This document shows, in pieces, positions 8,001 to 16,037 of a stretch of DNA of 64,000 nt. A program made the translations under genes and the position numbers. The DNA is from Planctomycetota bacterium (GTDB lineage: Bacteria > Planctomycetota > Phycisphaerae > Phycisphaerales > UBA1924): contig JANRJM010000004.1 of the NCBI GenBank assembly GCA_033763975.1, forward strand, positions 40,039 through 104,038, given 5' to 3'. Position 1 is the first letter of the stretch, and every line of letters starts with the position of its first letter. The notes under the pieces are model-generated. The model did no database searches, had not been told where the DNA came from, and saw nothing but the letters and a program-made list of their open reading frames with translations.

Positions 8001-9518
8001 TCACGAGGCCCGGGCGGCGGCGTCGCTCACGACGATCACGCTGTCCGCCTCGCCGAACGGGTTGGGTTCGCAGTGGTTGTTGTGCGGGTCCGCCGACCAC
8101 TGCCCGTCGATCACCAGCCGGTACCGGTGTGCGCCCGGCGGCAGGCGCAGGCACAGTTCGAACACGCCCAGGTCCGCGTTCAGGCTCATCGGGTGCGCGG
8201 TGGGCGACCAGTTGTTGAACGACCCCGCGACCGCCACCCGCTGCCCGCTCGTGCCCGGCTGCACGAACAGCACGCCCTGGTTCGTCACCCGCACGCCCAG
8301 CAGGCGGGCAGCATCCGGGCTGGGGCGGCGTACGGGCGTGGGAGCGTCGGGAACCAAACGCAGGACACTGCTCGCGCGCGGGGCATCCGCCACCATCGCG
8401 CCCGCCGTGCTTCCCGCGCTCGCGGGCGCCACGTCGGGCAAGGGAACGCCGCCGCGGAGACCCGACTCGGGCGCGGATTCGGCCAGCGCTTCGCCCGTCG
8501 CGGGCGCCGTGCGACCGCCGGTCGCCACCCGGCGCAGGAACTCCTGCGCGCGCCGTGCGACGTCCTCGGCGCGGCTCACCGGCTTGAGGTCGGGCGTGGA
8601 TTGCTCGGCGCCCGGCTCCGGGTGGGCATCGGGGCCCGGCCGGGCGCCGGTCGCCAGCACGCGCGGGCTGACGGGCGGAACGTGGACCTCGGGCACGCCG
8701 CCGTCGTGCTCGGCGCCGTCGATCGCGTCGGGCTCGACGCGTCCTTCCAGGTGCTCGATGGCCCAGCGGGCGAGCGCGTTGTAGTCGTGCGCGCCGGGCG
8801 CGTGCGGGGCGTAGTCGACGATCGCCTGTCCGTGCGACGCCGCCTCGCGCAGCGCGACGTCGCGCCGGATGACGGGCGGGACGACCCGCCCCTTGAACCG
8901 GCGGTGCAGTTCGTCGAGCAGGTCGCCGGCGACGGCGTTGTCCGGGTCGTGGATGGTCGCGAGCACCCACACGGGCAGTTGCACGCCCAGCCGGCGCGAC
9001 AGCGTCCGCACCGTGTTCACCTGGCGCGTCGCGCCCTGCAGCGAGAAGTAGCTCGTCTCGACCGGGATGAGCACCGTGTCCGACGCCGCCAGCGCGTTGT
9101 ACGTGAGCAGCCCGATCGACGGCGGGCAGTCGATGCACACCACGTCGTAGTCGTGGCGGAACTCGTGCAGGACGCTCGCCAGCCGGCGCTCGCGGTCGGG
9201 CAGTTCCGCCAGCCCGCCCCGCGAGGCCTCCAGCCCGGCGAGCTTCATCCGGCTCGGGGCCAGGTCGAGGTTCCGCGCCACGCGCCACAGCAGGCGAGAG
9301 ATGTCGAGCGGGCGCGACCCGGCACCCAGCATCGCGTCGCCGATGTCAAGCTCCAGCCGGCTCTCGGGGATGCCCAGCCCCGCGGCACAATGCGACTGCG
9401 GATCCATGTCGACCAGCAGCACCCGCCGCCCCCGGCGGGCCAGCATCGCGCCCAGGTTGATCGCGGTCGTCGTCTTCCCGCAACCGCCCTTCTGGTTGAT
9501 GATTGCGATCGTCCGCAT
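8001..9518 (-). CDS. ParA/MinD-type ATPase with C-terminal CBM48 (glycogen-binding-like) domain
   Basis: The 505 aa product begins with a complete ParA ATPase: deviant Walker A NQKGGCGKTTTA (residues 7-18), DMDPQSHCAAGLG, and the switch segment CIDCPPSIGLLTYNALAA. Family knowledge: such ATPases position DNA, protein clusters or organelles. After about residue 270 comes a Pro/Ala-rich linker. The last ~95 residues are a CBM48/AMPK-beta-like domain: VAVAGSFNNWS, a Gly-x-x-x-Tyr hairpin HRYRLVIDGQW, then a DPHNN turn. The two Trp positions that bind glucan in AMPK-beta (NNW and GQW) are present. The start ATG 9518 is preceded by GGAGG. The unknown gene follows 11 bases downstream. The fusion suggests positioning of a glucan-associated structure, which is inference. 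Confidence 0.88.
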   Translation of the reverse strand: MRTIAIINQKGGCGKTTTAINLGAMLARRGRRVLLVDMDPQSHCAAGLGIPESRLELDIGDAMLGAGSRPLDISRLLWRVARNLDLAPSRMKLAGLEASRGGLAELPDRERRLASVLHEFRHDYDVVCIDCPPSIGLLTYNALAASDTVLIPVETSYFSLQGATRQVNTVRTLSRRLGVQLPVWVLATIHDPDNAVAGDLLDELHRRFKGRVVPPVIRRDVALREAASHGQAIVDYAPHAPGAHDYNALARWAIEHLEGRVEPDAIDGAEHDGGVPEVHVPPVSPRVLATGARPGPDAHPEPGAEQSTPDLKPVSRAEDVARRAQEFLRRVATGGRTAPATGEALAESAPESGLRGGVPLPDVAPASAGSTAGAMVADAPRASSVLRLVPDAPTPVRRPSPDAARLLGVRVTNQGVLFVQPGTSGQRVAVAGSFNNWSPTAHPMSLNADLGVFELCLRLPPGAHRYRLVIDGQWSADPHNNHCEPNPFGEADSVIVVSDAAARAS

Positions 9519-9648
9519 CGGGAGCCTCCGTGCCTTCCGGCCAGTCTCTCGAAGCGGCCAAAACCCAAGCCGCGCCGCCCGGCCTTCGGGCGGCACTGCG
9601 GATATCGGGCCTTGTGACTTTTGCGCTTGAAAGACCGTGAGACACCGT

Positions 9649-10863
9649 TCATGAAGAACGGATGGCGTCGAGCCCCGTGTCGACCGCCCCTGCGGGCGGG
9701 TCGACCACCACCCGGGCCCGCCCGATGCCGTTCGGAACCACCAGGCGCAGCGAGCCCGCACGGGCCTTCTTGTCGTGCGCCATGCGCGCTCGAACCGTCC
9801 CGTTGTCGGGCATTCCCCCGATGCGGGTGGGCAGGCCGACGAGCCCGAGCACGTCGCGCGACCAGCGCTCGACCTCCGCCCCGCACAGGCCGAGAGCGGC
9901 CCCCGCCGCCGACGCCGCGATGAGTCCGAGGCCCACCGCCTCGCCGTGCAGCAACTTCACCGGCCGTCCGTCGGGGTCGGCCAGCCCGTCGAGCGTCTCG
10001 ATCGCGTGCCCGAAGGTGTGCCCGAGGTTCAGCAGCGCCCGCCCGCCGGCGTCGTCGGGCGCGAGTTCGCGCGGGTCGTGCAGCACCACCCCGGCCTTGA
10101 GCGTGACGTTGCGCGTCACGAGCTCGGCGAAGAGGTCGGTGCGAGAGGCCGCGTTGATCCCGCCCAGCGTCGGCGCGTGCGTGCGGATCCAGTCTGTCAG
10201 CCCCGCGTCCGGGCGCGGGGCGCTCGCGCCGAGCATCGCGTGCTTCACGCACTCGGCGAGGCCGGCCCGCAGTTCGCGCGCCGGCAATGTCGCGAGCGTG
10301 CGCAGGTCGATCACGACGAGCGCGGGATCGTGGAACACCCCGAGCATGTTCTTCGTGAGTAGGGTGCCCCCGCCGGGCGCGGGCACCCGGAGGTTGACGC
10401 CCGTCTTGCCGCCGATGCTGGCGTCGACCATGGCGAGCAAGGTGGTGGGGCACTGCACGAGGGGCACGCCCCGCCGGTAGATCCCCGCCGCGAACCCGGC
10501 GACGTCGCCCGTGATGCCCCCGCCCACGGCGACGACCGGGTCCCAGCGATCAAACCGGTGCTCGGCGAGCAGGGCGGCCAGTTTGAAGGCGGCGTCCGGC
10601 GACTTGTGCTCTTCGCCGGGCTCGAACGAGGCGTGCACGACCTCGAAGCCGGCGGCTCGCAGCGACGGGCAGGGGTCATGCCCCGCGCGGGCCGCCCCGG
10701 CGTCGAGCACGACGAACGCCCGGCGTGCCCCCGGCCCGACCGCGCCCCGCACCAGCGAGCCGAGCGACGCGACGAGCCCGTCGCCCACGACGACGTCGCC
10801 TGTCGCGTGACGTGCGGCGGGGTCGGCGCGCTCGCCCGCGCGGAGGCGTGAGTGGATGTGCAC
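9649..10863 (-). CDS. aroB: 3-dehydroquinate synthase
   Basis: Second step of the shikimate pathway, converting DAHP to 3-dehydroquinate with NAD and a divalent metal. The 404 aa sequence shows the NAD-binding GGGITGDVAGFAAG (about residue 112), the PTTLLAMVDASIGGKTGVN block (about 135-155), metal-site residues in RAGLAECVKHAML and LNLGHTFGHAIE (His pair), and HGEAVGLGL. The length is slightly above the usual 350-370 because of an N-terminal extension and short insertions. The start is GTG 10863 with a G-rich stretch upstream. It is the last gene of the lpxA-MBL-rsfS-panD-aroB run, 29 bases after panD. Confidence 0.96.
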   Translation of the reverse strand: MHIHSRLRAGERADPAARHATGDVVVGDGLVASLGSLVRGAVGPGARRAFVVLDAGAARAGHDPCPSLRAAGFEVVHASFEPGEEHKSPDAAFKLAALLAEHRFDRWDPVVAVGGGITGDVAGFAAGIYRRGVPLVQCPTTLLAMVDASIGGKTGVNLRVPAPGGGTLLTKNMLGVFHDPALVVIDLRTLATLPARELRAGLAECVKHAMLGASAPRPDAGLTDWIRTHAPTLGGINAASRTDLFAELVTRNVTLKAGVVLHDPRELAPDDAGGRALLNLGHTFGHAIETLDGLADPDGRPVKLLHGEAVGLGLIAASAAGAALGLCGAEVERWSRDVLGLVGLPTRIGGMPDNGTVRARMAHDKKARAGSLRLVVPNGIGRARVVVDPPAGAVDTGLDAIRSS

Positions 10864-10892
10864 GAGGACCCCCCGCGCCCGCCCTGCGGCGC

Positions 10893-11261
10893 TCAGTGAT
10901 CGTACCGGACGACCTCGCGCACGGCGTTCTTCTCGCCCATGATGAGCACGCGCGGGCGGTGCGACGCGTACTCGTCGTCGGTCATGAGCGCGAAGTGCAT
11001 GATGATGACGAGGTCGCCGGGCTCGACGAGGCGCGCCGCCGCCCCGTTCACCTCGATGGCGCCCGACCCGCGTGCGCCCTTGAAGATGTACGTCTCGAAG
11101 CGTTCGCCGGAGCGGCAGTTGGTGACGAGCACCTTGTCGTTGACGCGCATGCCGCAGCGGTCGAGCAGATCGGCGTCGATGGTGATGGAGCCGATGTAGT
11201 CGGGCAGGGCCGCGGTGACGGTGGCGCGGTGGACTTTGCTGTGGAGGACTTCACGGAGCAT
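10893..11261 (-). CDS. panD: Aspartate 1-decarboxylase
   Basis: Makes beta-alanine for pantothenate and coenzyme A. The 122 aa proenzyme has the self-cleavage site Gly24-Ser25 (YIGSITID) at the canonical position; cleavage generates the pyruvoyl cofactor on Ser25. Other family landmarks are the N-terminal MLREVLHSKVHRATVT with active-site Lys9, and ARLVEPGDLVIIM near the end. The ATG lies one codon after the rsfS stop (TAG CCG ATG), so translation is coupled. Confidence 0.97.
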   Translation of the reverse strand: MLREVLHSKVHRATVTAALPDYIGSITIDADLLDRCGMRVNDKVLVTNCRSGERFETYIFKGARGSGAIEVNGAAARLVEPGDLVIIMHFALMTDDEYASHRPRVLIMGEKNAVREVVRYDH

Positions 11262-11264
11262 CGG

Positions 11265-12212
11265 CTAGGCGGTCTCCCGTGCCCGGACGCGCAGCCCCGC
11301 GCGGTCGCGGGGCATCTGGTCGGGGCGTTCCCACTCGACGCGGGGCGCATCGCCCCAGAGCATCTCGAGGTCGTAGTGCGAGCGCGTGTTGGGCTCGAAG
11401 AGGTGCACCACGACGTCCACGCAGTCCATGAGCAGCCAGCGCCCGCCCTGGTCGGCGTCGCTGCGCCACGCCCGGTATCCCCGCGCGGCGCCCAGGTCCT
11501 CGGCGTGCTTCAGCACCGATCGCATCTGCCGGTCCGACGTGCCCGAGCCGATCACGATGTAATCCGTCACCGGGCTGGCCGACCGAACGTCGAGCACCAC
11601 GATCTCCGTGCACTTGTCGTCGTGCAGCAGGCGGGCCGTCTCGATCGCGAACTCGCGCGCCGAGTCGCCCGCGCCGGCCGCGGCCGGGTCTGCGCCCGAC
11701 GCCACGCGCGCGGGCAGGGGGCGATCGGGCGCGTCAAGGTTCAGCGCCTGAAGGTCGGGCGCGTCGGAGTCCGCGCCGGTGAGAGTCGGCCCGTCAAGTT
11801 CCGGCCCGGTGAGTTCCGGCCCGTCAAGTTCCGGCGCGTCGTGTTCGAGCCGCTCGGCGGCGCGTGCGGCATCGCGCGCGGAGGCCTTGCGCGCCCGCGG
11901 CTTCGCGGGCGTCGTTGCGCCCGACTTCGCCGGGCGCTTCGCCGGCGCCTTCTTGTTCGGCGCTTTCTTGTTCGGCGCCGTCGTGTCGGAGGCCTTGCCA
12001 CTCGCCGCCGAGCCGCGTGCCGCGGGGGCGGCCTTCGGCTTCGGCGCGGGGCGAGCCGCGCCGCCGACCTTCTTCTTCGTCGGGCGCGAGGTCGGGCCCG
12101 GGGCGGCGGGCTTCTTGCCCGTCTTCTTGCGGGCCCCCGTCGTCGCACCGGATTTCTGGGAGGTGGCACGGGCGCGAGCAGCACCCGTCTTCTTCGTTCG
12201 TCCGTCAGCCAT
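11265..12212 (-). CDS. rsfS: Ribosomal silencing factor RsfS with long basic, repeat-bearing N-terminal extension
   Basis: RsfS binds ribosomal protein uL14 and blocks subunit joining when nutrients are limiting. The conserved domain occupies only about the last 115 of 315 residues (DKCTEIVVLDVRSASPVTDYIVI; GTSDRQMRSVLKHAEDLG; WLLMDCVDVVVHLF). Ahead of it lies about 120 residues rich in Lys, Ala, Pro and Thr, resembling histone-H1-like tails (KKAPNKKAPAKRPAK). A short acidic array of four 5-residue units of the type [ED]-L-[DT]-G-P follows, from 15-bp DNA repeats near 11775-11840. ATG 12212 overlaps the upstream stop by 8 nt. The extension is the unusual part; see findings. Confidence 0.9.
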   Translation of the reverse strand: MADGRTKKTGAARARATSQKSGATTGARKKTGKKPAAPGPTSRPTKKKVGGAARPAPKPKAAPAARGSAASGKASDTTAPNKKAPNKKAPAKRPAKSGATTPAKPRARKASARDAARAAERLEHDAPELDGPELTGPELDGPTLTGADSDAPDLQALNLDAPDRPLPARVASGADPAAAGAGDSAREFAIETARLLHDDKCTEIVVLDVRSASPVTDYIVIGSGTSDRQMRSVLKHAEDLGAARGYRAWRSDADQGGRWLLMDCVDVVVHLFEPNTRSHYDLEMLWGDAPRVEWERPDQMPRDRAGLRVRARETA

Positions 12213-13005
12213 GCGGGGCAAGCGTAGGCGGCGCGCGGTGCGGCACCGGGTCGCCCACGCGCACCCACGCCGACGGCGCGTGCTGCGATGTCACCGTCAC
12301 CGGCGTCGGGCTCGACAGATGGGCCGCCCGCGCCAGGTGGGGCGTGTTGCACTGGCGAGACAGGTGCAGCAGCACGCGCGCGCCGCGCGGGTCGATCCGC
12401 GACGCGGCGTCCGCCGACTCCTCGTTGCTCAGGTGCCCGCGACCGCCCGTGATGCGCCGCTTCAGGAACTGCGGGCGGTCCGACGACGCCTGCATGCGCG
12501 GGCAGTAGTTCGATTCGATGCCCAGCACGTCGACGCCCGCGAAGAGCGAGACGAGTTCGTCCGGCACGCGTCCCAGGTCCGTCGCCCAGCCGAGCGACCC
12601 CAGCCCGGGCGCGTCGAGCCGATACGCCGCGACGCCCAGTTCGTCGTGCTCGCCCAGCACCGCGCGCACGCGCAGCCCGCAGACGTCGAGATCGGCGTCG
12701 ATGACGCGCGCGCGTCCGTAGAGCGCGCCCTCGCGTCCGGCCCGCCCGCGATGGGACGCGTGCACGATCATCTCGCACCCGCCCGGGAGGGCGTTCGCCC
12801 AGCCGGCGTTCCAGTGGTCGTGATCCAGGTGCGTCAGCAGGATCGCCGCGATCGGCACGCCCGACAGCCCCGACTCGGCCAGCAGCGCACGCGTCCGGCG
12901 CGGGCTGAGCCCCGCGTCGAGCAGCACGAGGCGCGCCCCGCCCGGGCACGGCACGCGCAGCACCGCGCAGTTGCCTCCTGAGCCGCTCGCCAGCACGCGG
13001 AGCAT
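12205..13005 (-). CDS. MBL-fold metallohydrolase, YycJ/WalJ-like
   Basis: Metallo-beta-lactamase-fold hydrolase of about 266 aa; relatives include nucleases and phosphodiesterases. The family start LASGSGGNC is at the N-terminus. The metal motif is THLDHDHW (HxDH plus His), with further ligands in RGHLSNEES and LLHLSRQCN. I chose ATG 13005 because it places the LRVLASGSGGN strand at the N-terminus, as in YycJ relatives. GTG 13077 would add 24 residues and bring the start to 3 bases after lpxA. The C-terminal ~30 residues are Pro-rich. It lies between lpxA and rsfS in one operon; the substrate is unknown. Confidence 0.83.
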   Translation of the reverse strand: MLRVLASGSGGNCAVLRVPCPGGARLVLLDAGLSPRRTRALLAESGLSGVPIAAILLTHLDHDHWNAGWANALPGGCEMIVHASHRGRAGREGALYGRARVIDADLDVCGLRVRAVLGEHDELGVAAYRLDAPGLGSLGWATDLGRVPDELVSLFAGVDVLGIESNYCPRMQASSDRPQFLKRRITGGRGHLSNEESADAASRIDPRGARVLLHLSRQCNTPHLARAAHLSSPTPVTVTSQHAPSAWVRVGDPVPHRAPPTLAPHG

Positions 13006-13080
13006 CAGGGCGTCGGACGGCTCGTCGAGCACGGGGGTCACACTCCGCTGGGGCGCACGAGGCGCACCGCCGGACACGGT

Positions 13081-13908
13081 CTAGCCCGCGTCGTCCTCGT
13101 CCTCGCCAACCTTCGATGACGCCACGATGCCGCGCTTGCTCGCCGCGACGAACTCGGCCATTTCCATCGCCGGCGGACAGTCGGCGCCGATCGTGCGGAG
13201 GACCTCGATCTGCTCGGCGCGCGGGCGCGGCACGCGGAACGCCTCGCGGTACGCCTCGCGCAGCAGCGTGATGTGCGGACGCGGGAAGCCAGCCCGGCGC
13301 AGGCCCACCGCGTTGATCCCCCACATCAGGTTGCGCTCCGCCGCGATGACGAACGGCGGGACATCGCGCGATATCGCCGTCAACCCTGACACGAACGCGA
13401 ACCGTCCGATGCGACAGAACTGATGGATCGCGCTCGCCCCGCCCACCGTCACCCGATCCGCCAGGTGCACATGCCCCGCCAGCAGCACGTTGTTCACCAG
13501 CACCACGTCGTTGCCGACCTGCACGTCGTGCCCCGCGTGGCTGCCCGCCATGAAGAAGCACCGGTCGCCCACCGAGGTCGGCGGGCCCGCCTCGGGCGGC
13601 TTGCTCGCCGCGTGGATCGTCACGTGCTCGCGCAGGATCGTGTCCGCCCCGATCGAGACGCCCGCCGTCGCCATGCCCAGCGTGAACTTGACGTCCTGCG
13701 GCGGGAACCCGAGGCACACCCCGGGGTAGATCGTCGTCCGCGGGCCCACCCGCACCGGGCCCTGCATGTACACCATGCCCATCAGGCGCACGCCCTCGGC
13801 GAGACGAACCTCGCCCCGCAGCACGCACCCCGGCCCGATCTCGACCCCCGGACCGATCTCGCACGCTGGGTCGATGATCGCGCTGGGGTGAATGCTCGTC
13901 ACAGACAT
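13081..13908 (-). CDS. lpxA: Acyl-ACP--UDP-N-acetylglucosamine O-acyltransferase
   Basis: First step of lipid A synthesis in the cytoplasm. The 275 aa protein is a left-handed beta-helix with hexapeptide repeats visible from the N-terminus (IHPSAIIDPACEIGPGVEIG). The typical LGFPPQDVKF block, the catalytic-His loop (AGSHAGHDVQVGN) and SAIHQFCRIGR are present. A helical C-terminal domain (TLLREAYREAFR) closes it. It implies a lipid A-bearing outer membrane, supported by kdsD and an Lpt-like gene later in the window. It is the first gene of a five-gene leftward run and is divergent from lipB by only 36 bases. Confidence 0.94.
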   Translation of the reverse strand: MSVTSIHPSAIIDPACEIGPGVEIGPGCVLRGEVRLAEGVRLMGMVYMQGPVRVGPRTTIYPGVCLGFPPQDVKFTLGMATAGVSIGADTILREHVTIHAASKPPEAGPPTSVGDRCFFMAGSHAGHDVQVGNDVVLVNNVLLAGHVHLADRVTVGGASAIHQFCRIGRFAFVSGLTAISRDVPPFVIAAERNLMWGINAVGLRRAGFPRPHITLLREAYREAFRVPRPRAEQIEVLRTIGADCPPAMEMAEFVAASKRGIVASSKVGEDEDDAG

Positions 13909-13916
13909 GAGCGCGG

Positions 13917-13922
13917 AGTGTA
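13917..13922 (-). promoter_or_regulatory. -10 box TACACT of lpxA, leaderless arrangement
   Basis: On the minus strand TACACT ends 8 nt before the lpxA ATG. No Shine-Dalgarno sequence is present. It shares the 36-base lpxA-lipB gap with a second -10 box on the other strand. Confidence 0.5.
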
Positions 13923-13933
13923 CCCCGCGCCGC

Positions 13934-13939
13934 TAGCAT
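13934..13939 (+). promoter_or_regulatory. -10 box TAGCAT of lipB, leaderless arrangement
   Basis: TAGCAT ends 5 nt before the GTG start of lipB. Any -35 element would overlap the lpxA promoter or coding start. Confidence 0.45.
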
Positions 13940-13944
13940 CCGGC

Positions 13945-14706
13945 GTGTCGGATCGCTCCCCCGCCCTGCATGTCGAGCACCTGGGACGCCTGGCCTACGC
14001 ACCGGCGTACGAGGCGCAGCGGGAGAGGCTCGAGCGTGTGCTCGCCGCCCGCGAGGCAGCCGACGCGCCCCTGGCCGGCTTCATCCTCACCGTCGAGCAC
14101 GACCCCGTCGTCACCATCTCGCGCCGACCGGGCGCCCGCGACCATCTCCTCGCCTCTCCCGATCTGCTCGCCCGGCACGGCGTCTCGATCGAGGAAACCG
14201 ACCGGGGCGGGGACATCACCTACCACGGCCCGGGCCAACTCGTCGTCTACCCCGTCCTCGACCTCACCCTGCTCAACCTGGGCCTGCACAACTACATGCG
14301 CCTGCTCGAAACCAGCGTCATCGACACCTGCGCCGCCTTCGGCGTCGCCACCGCCCAAGACCCCGGCGCCACCGGCGTCTGGACCCTGCGCGACGGCGCC
14401 CCGCACGCCAAGATCGCCGCCATGGGCGTGCGCGTCCGGCGATGGATCAGCATGCACGGCCTGGCGCTGAACGTGCGGACCAACCTCGACCACTTCGCGC
14501 TGATCGTTCCGTGCGGGCTGGCAGGACGCCCGGTCACGACCCTGCACCGCGAACTCGGCGAGCGGTGCCCGCCGGACGACGCGGTGCGCGACGTGCTCGT
14601 CGAGAATCTGCGCACGCGGGTTCGGGACGCCTTCGCCCGCGCGCACGAGGCGCGTCAGGCCGCGGCCGACGCGTCTATCGACCTTGGCCCGGAGCGCCCG
14701 GCGTAG
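13945..14706 (+). CDS. lipB: Octanoyl-[acyl carrier protein]:protein N-octanoyltransferase LipB
   Basis: Transfers octanoate from ACP to lipoyl domains. The 253 aa sequence has the family signature RGGDITYHGPGQLVVYP (about residue 87), the Lys of the catalytic pair in HAKIAAMG (about 155), and the catalytic Cys in IVPCGLAGRPVTTL (about 189). GTG 13945 is supported by the -10 box 5 nt upstream. The 3' end overlaps the convergent OmpH-like gene by 32 bases. lipA is not in the window. Confidence 0.95.
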   Translation: MSDRSPALHVEHLGRLAYAPAYEAQRERLERVLAAREAADAPLAGFILTVEHDPVVTISRRPGARDHLLASPDLLARHGVSIEETDRGGDITYHGPGQLVVYPVLDLTLLNLGLHNYMRLLETSVIDTCAAFGVATAQDPGATGVWTLRDGAPHAKIAAMGVRVRRWISMHGLALNVRTNLDHFALIVPCGLAGRPVTTLHRELGERCPPDDAVRDVLVENLRTRVRDAFARAHEARQAAADASIDLGPERPA

Positions 14707-15373
14707 CGCCGGCGTCGCCCGGCGCGGGGGTGGCCTTCGTCACGGGGGGCAGCAGCAGCGCGGTGGCCACGCGGTCCGTCAGATCATCGCCCTGGTCGCC
14801 CCGAACGAGCGGGCGGGCGAGCAGTTCCTGCAGCGTTCCGCCGAGCGTCTCGGCACGCACGGGCGTGCCGGGCGCGCGCGTCGCGATGACGTGCGAATAG
14901 CCCAGCTCCCGGGCAGTCCGGTCCGTCGCGGCGATCACCGCCTGGTAGGCCTCCGCGGCCTGGGTGGAGCGGAAGATCTGGTCCTGACGGACCGCGTCCT
15001 GGTTCTTCTCCTGCAGTTGCTGCTGCTTGGCGCCGAAGGCCTTCTCGATCTCAGCCCGCTCGGGGTTGTCGGGCGCGAGCGACTGGTACCGCGCGGACAG
15101 GGCCTGCAACTCCTGCTGGAGCGGCTCGAGCGTCTTGTTCAGCGTCTGCACCTGCGTCTGGTGCGCGCTCGTGTAGCGGTCCGTCGCCATCATGCGATCG
15201 ACCAGCCCGAGCACGTCGGCGGTGGCGATGCGCACCTGCCCCGACGGCGCGGCGCCCGAGTTCTGGGCCGTGGCCGTGGATGGCACGTGCGCGGAGAGCC
15301 CCAGCCCGATGGCCGCGACGATCCCCGCGTAGATGGCCAGACGCTCCGCACGCTGCACGATCGACGAGCTCAT
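14675..15373 (-). CDS. Skp/OmpH-like periplasmic coiled-coil protein
   Basis: The 232 aa exported protein has an N-terminal signal sequence (LAIYAGIVAAIGLGLSAHV), followed by an opening strand RIATADVLGLVDRMM. A central coiled coil of about 70 residues rich in Gln and Glu comes next (LEPLQQELQALSARYQSL; GAKQQQLQEKNQDAVRQ), then a C-terminal alpha/beta part. This order matches Skp/OmpH chaperones, which carry outer-membrane proteins across the periplasm. The Pro/Ala-rich tail overlaps lipB. It could be a divergent relative with another role. It follows the DUF2007-like gene by 64 bases on the same strand. Confidence 0.72.
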   Translation of the reverse strand: MSSSIVQRAERLAIYAGIVAAIGLGLSAHVPSTATAQNSGAAPSGQVRIATADVLGLVDRMMATDRYTSAHQTQVQTLNKTLEPLQQELQALSARYQSLAPDNPERAEIEKAFGAKQQQLQEKNQDAVRQDQIFRSTQAAEAYQAVIAATDRTARELGYSHVIATRAPGTPVRAETLGGTLQELLARPLVRGDQGDDLTDRVATALLLPPVTKATPAPGDAGATPGAPGQGR

Positions 15374-15437
15374 GGGTCGGTCCTCCCGCCTTGTGGTTCA
15401 TTCCAGTACAGGGCGGGAGTGTACGCGACGGGCGCCC

Positions 15438-15962
15438 CTACCCGCGGCGTGCCTCGGCCAGGCGCCCGGGTGCGCCCACGCGCCGTACGACGGGTTCCTC
15501 GCGCGCGGGCGGATTCCACGCCGCCACGATCAGCATCGCGCCCGCGGCGAGCGCGATGAGCGCGTTGCCCTGCCCCATCATGTTCAGGAGGAGCGGCGAC
15601 GAGAGCAGCACCATGCCCACGATGCGGACGCGCCACCGCCAGGGCGACGGCGCGGACGGCGCGTCGGCGACGCGTGCCGCCGTCTCGTCCTCGGGCAGCC
15701 CGACGTCCACCGTGCTCCAGTCGATGGCCCGCGACGCCCGGCGGGCGCGGTGCAGGGCCTCGTCGGCCACCGCCGCGTCATCGCGCCGCACCATCACCTT
15801 CACCGCGTTCGCGATGCCGCCCTCCCAGGCGATGCCCTGCGCCGCCGCGGCGAAGACGTGCGTGGCGATTCCCTCGGCCTCGAGTGCACCGGCGATGGCC
15901 CGGGCCTCGAACTCGGTACGGGTCGTGGTGAGGAGGACGAGCTGGTTCGGGTCGGATGCCAT
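15438..15962 (-). CDS. DUF2007-like signal-transducing domain with two membrane helices
   Basis: The 174 aa product opens with a small domain resembling the DUF2007 family (LVLLTTTRTEFEARAIAGAL, then a GIATHVF strand and VKVMVRRDDAAVADEAL). It ends with two predicted membrane segments (IVGMVLLSSPLLLNMMG and ALIALAAGAMLIVAAW). The function is unknown; the family name of putative signal transduction is generic. ATG 15962 matches the start of the domain; TTG 15980 would add six residues. Neither start has a strong ribosome site. It lies between a saccharopine-dehydrogenase-like gene and the OmpH-like gene on the same strand. Confidence 0.66.
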   Translation of the reverse strand: MASDPNQLVLLTTTRTEFEARAIAGALEAEGIATHVFAAAAQGIAWEGGIANAVKVMVRRDDAAVADEALHRARRASRAIDWSTVDVGLPEDETAARVADAPSAPSPWRWRVRIVGMVLLSSPLLLNMMGQGNALIALAAGAMLIVAAWNPPAREEPVVRRVGAPGRLAEARRG

Positions 15963-16037
15963 GAGAGTCCCGGAAAGCAACCTACGTGCCCGCCCGGACC
16001 GGGGTGCGGTGCCGCACGCACCATTTCGGATGCGCCC

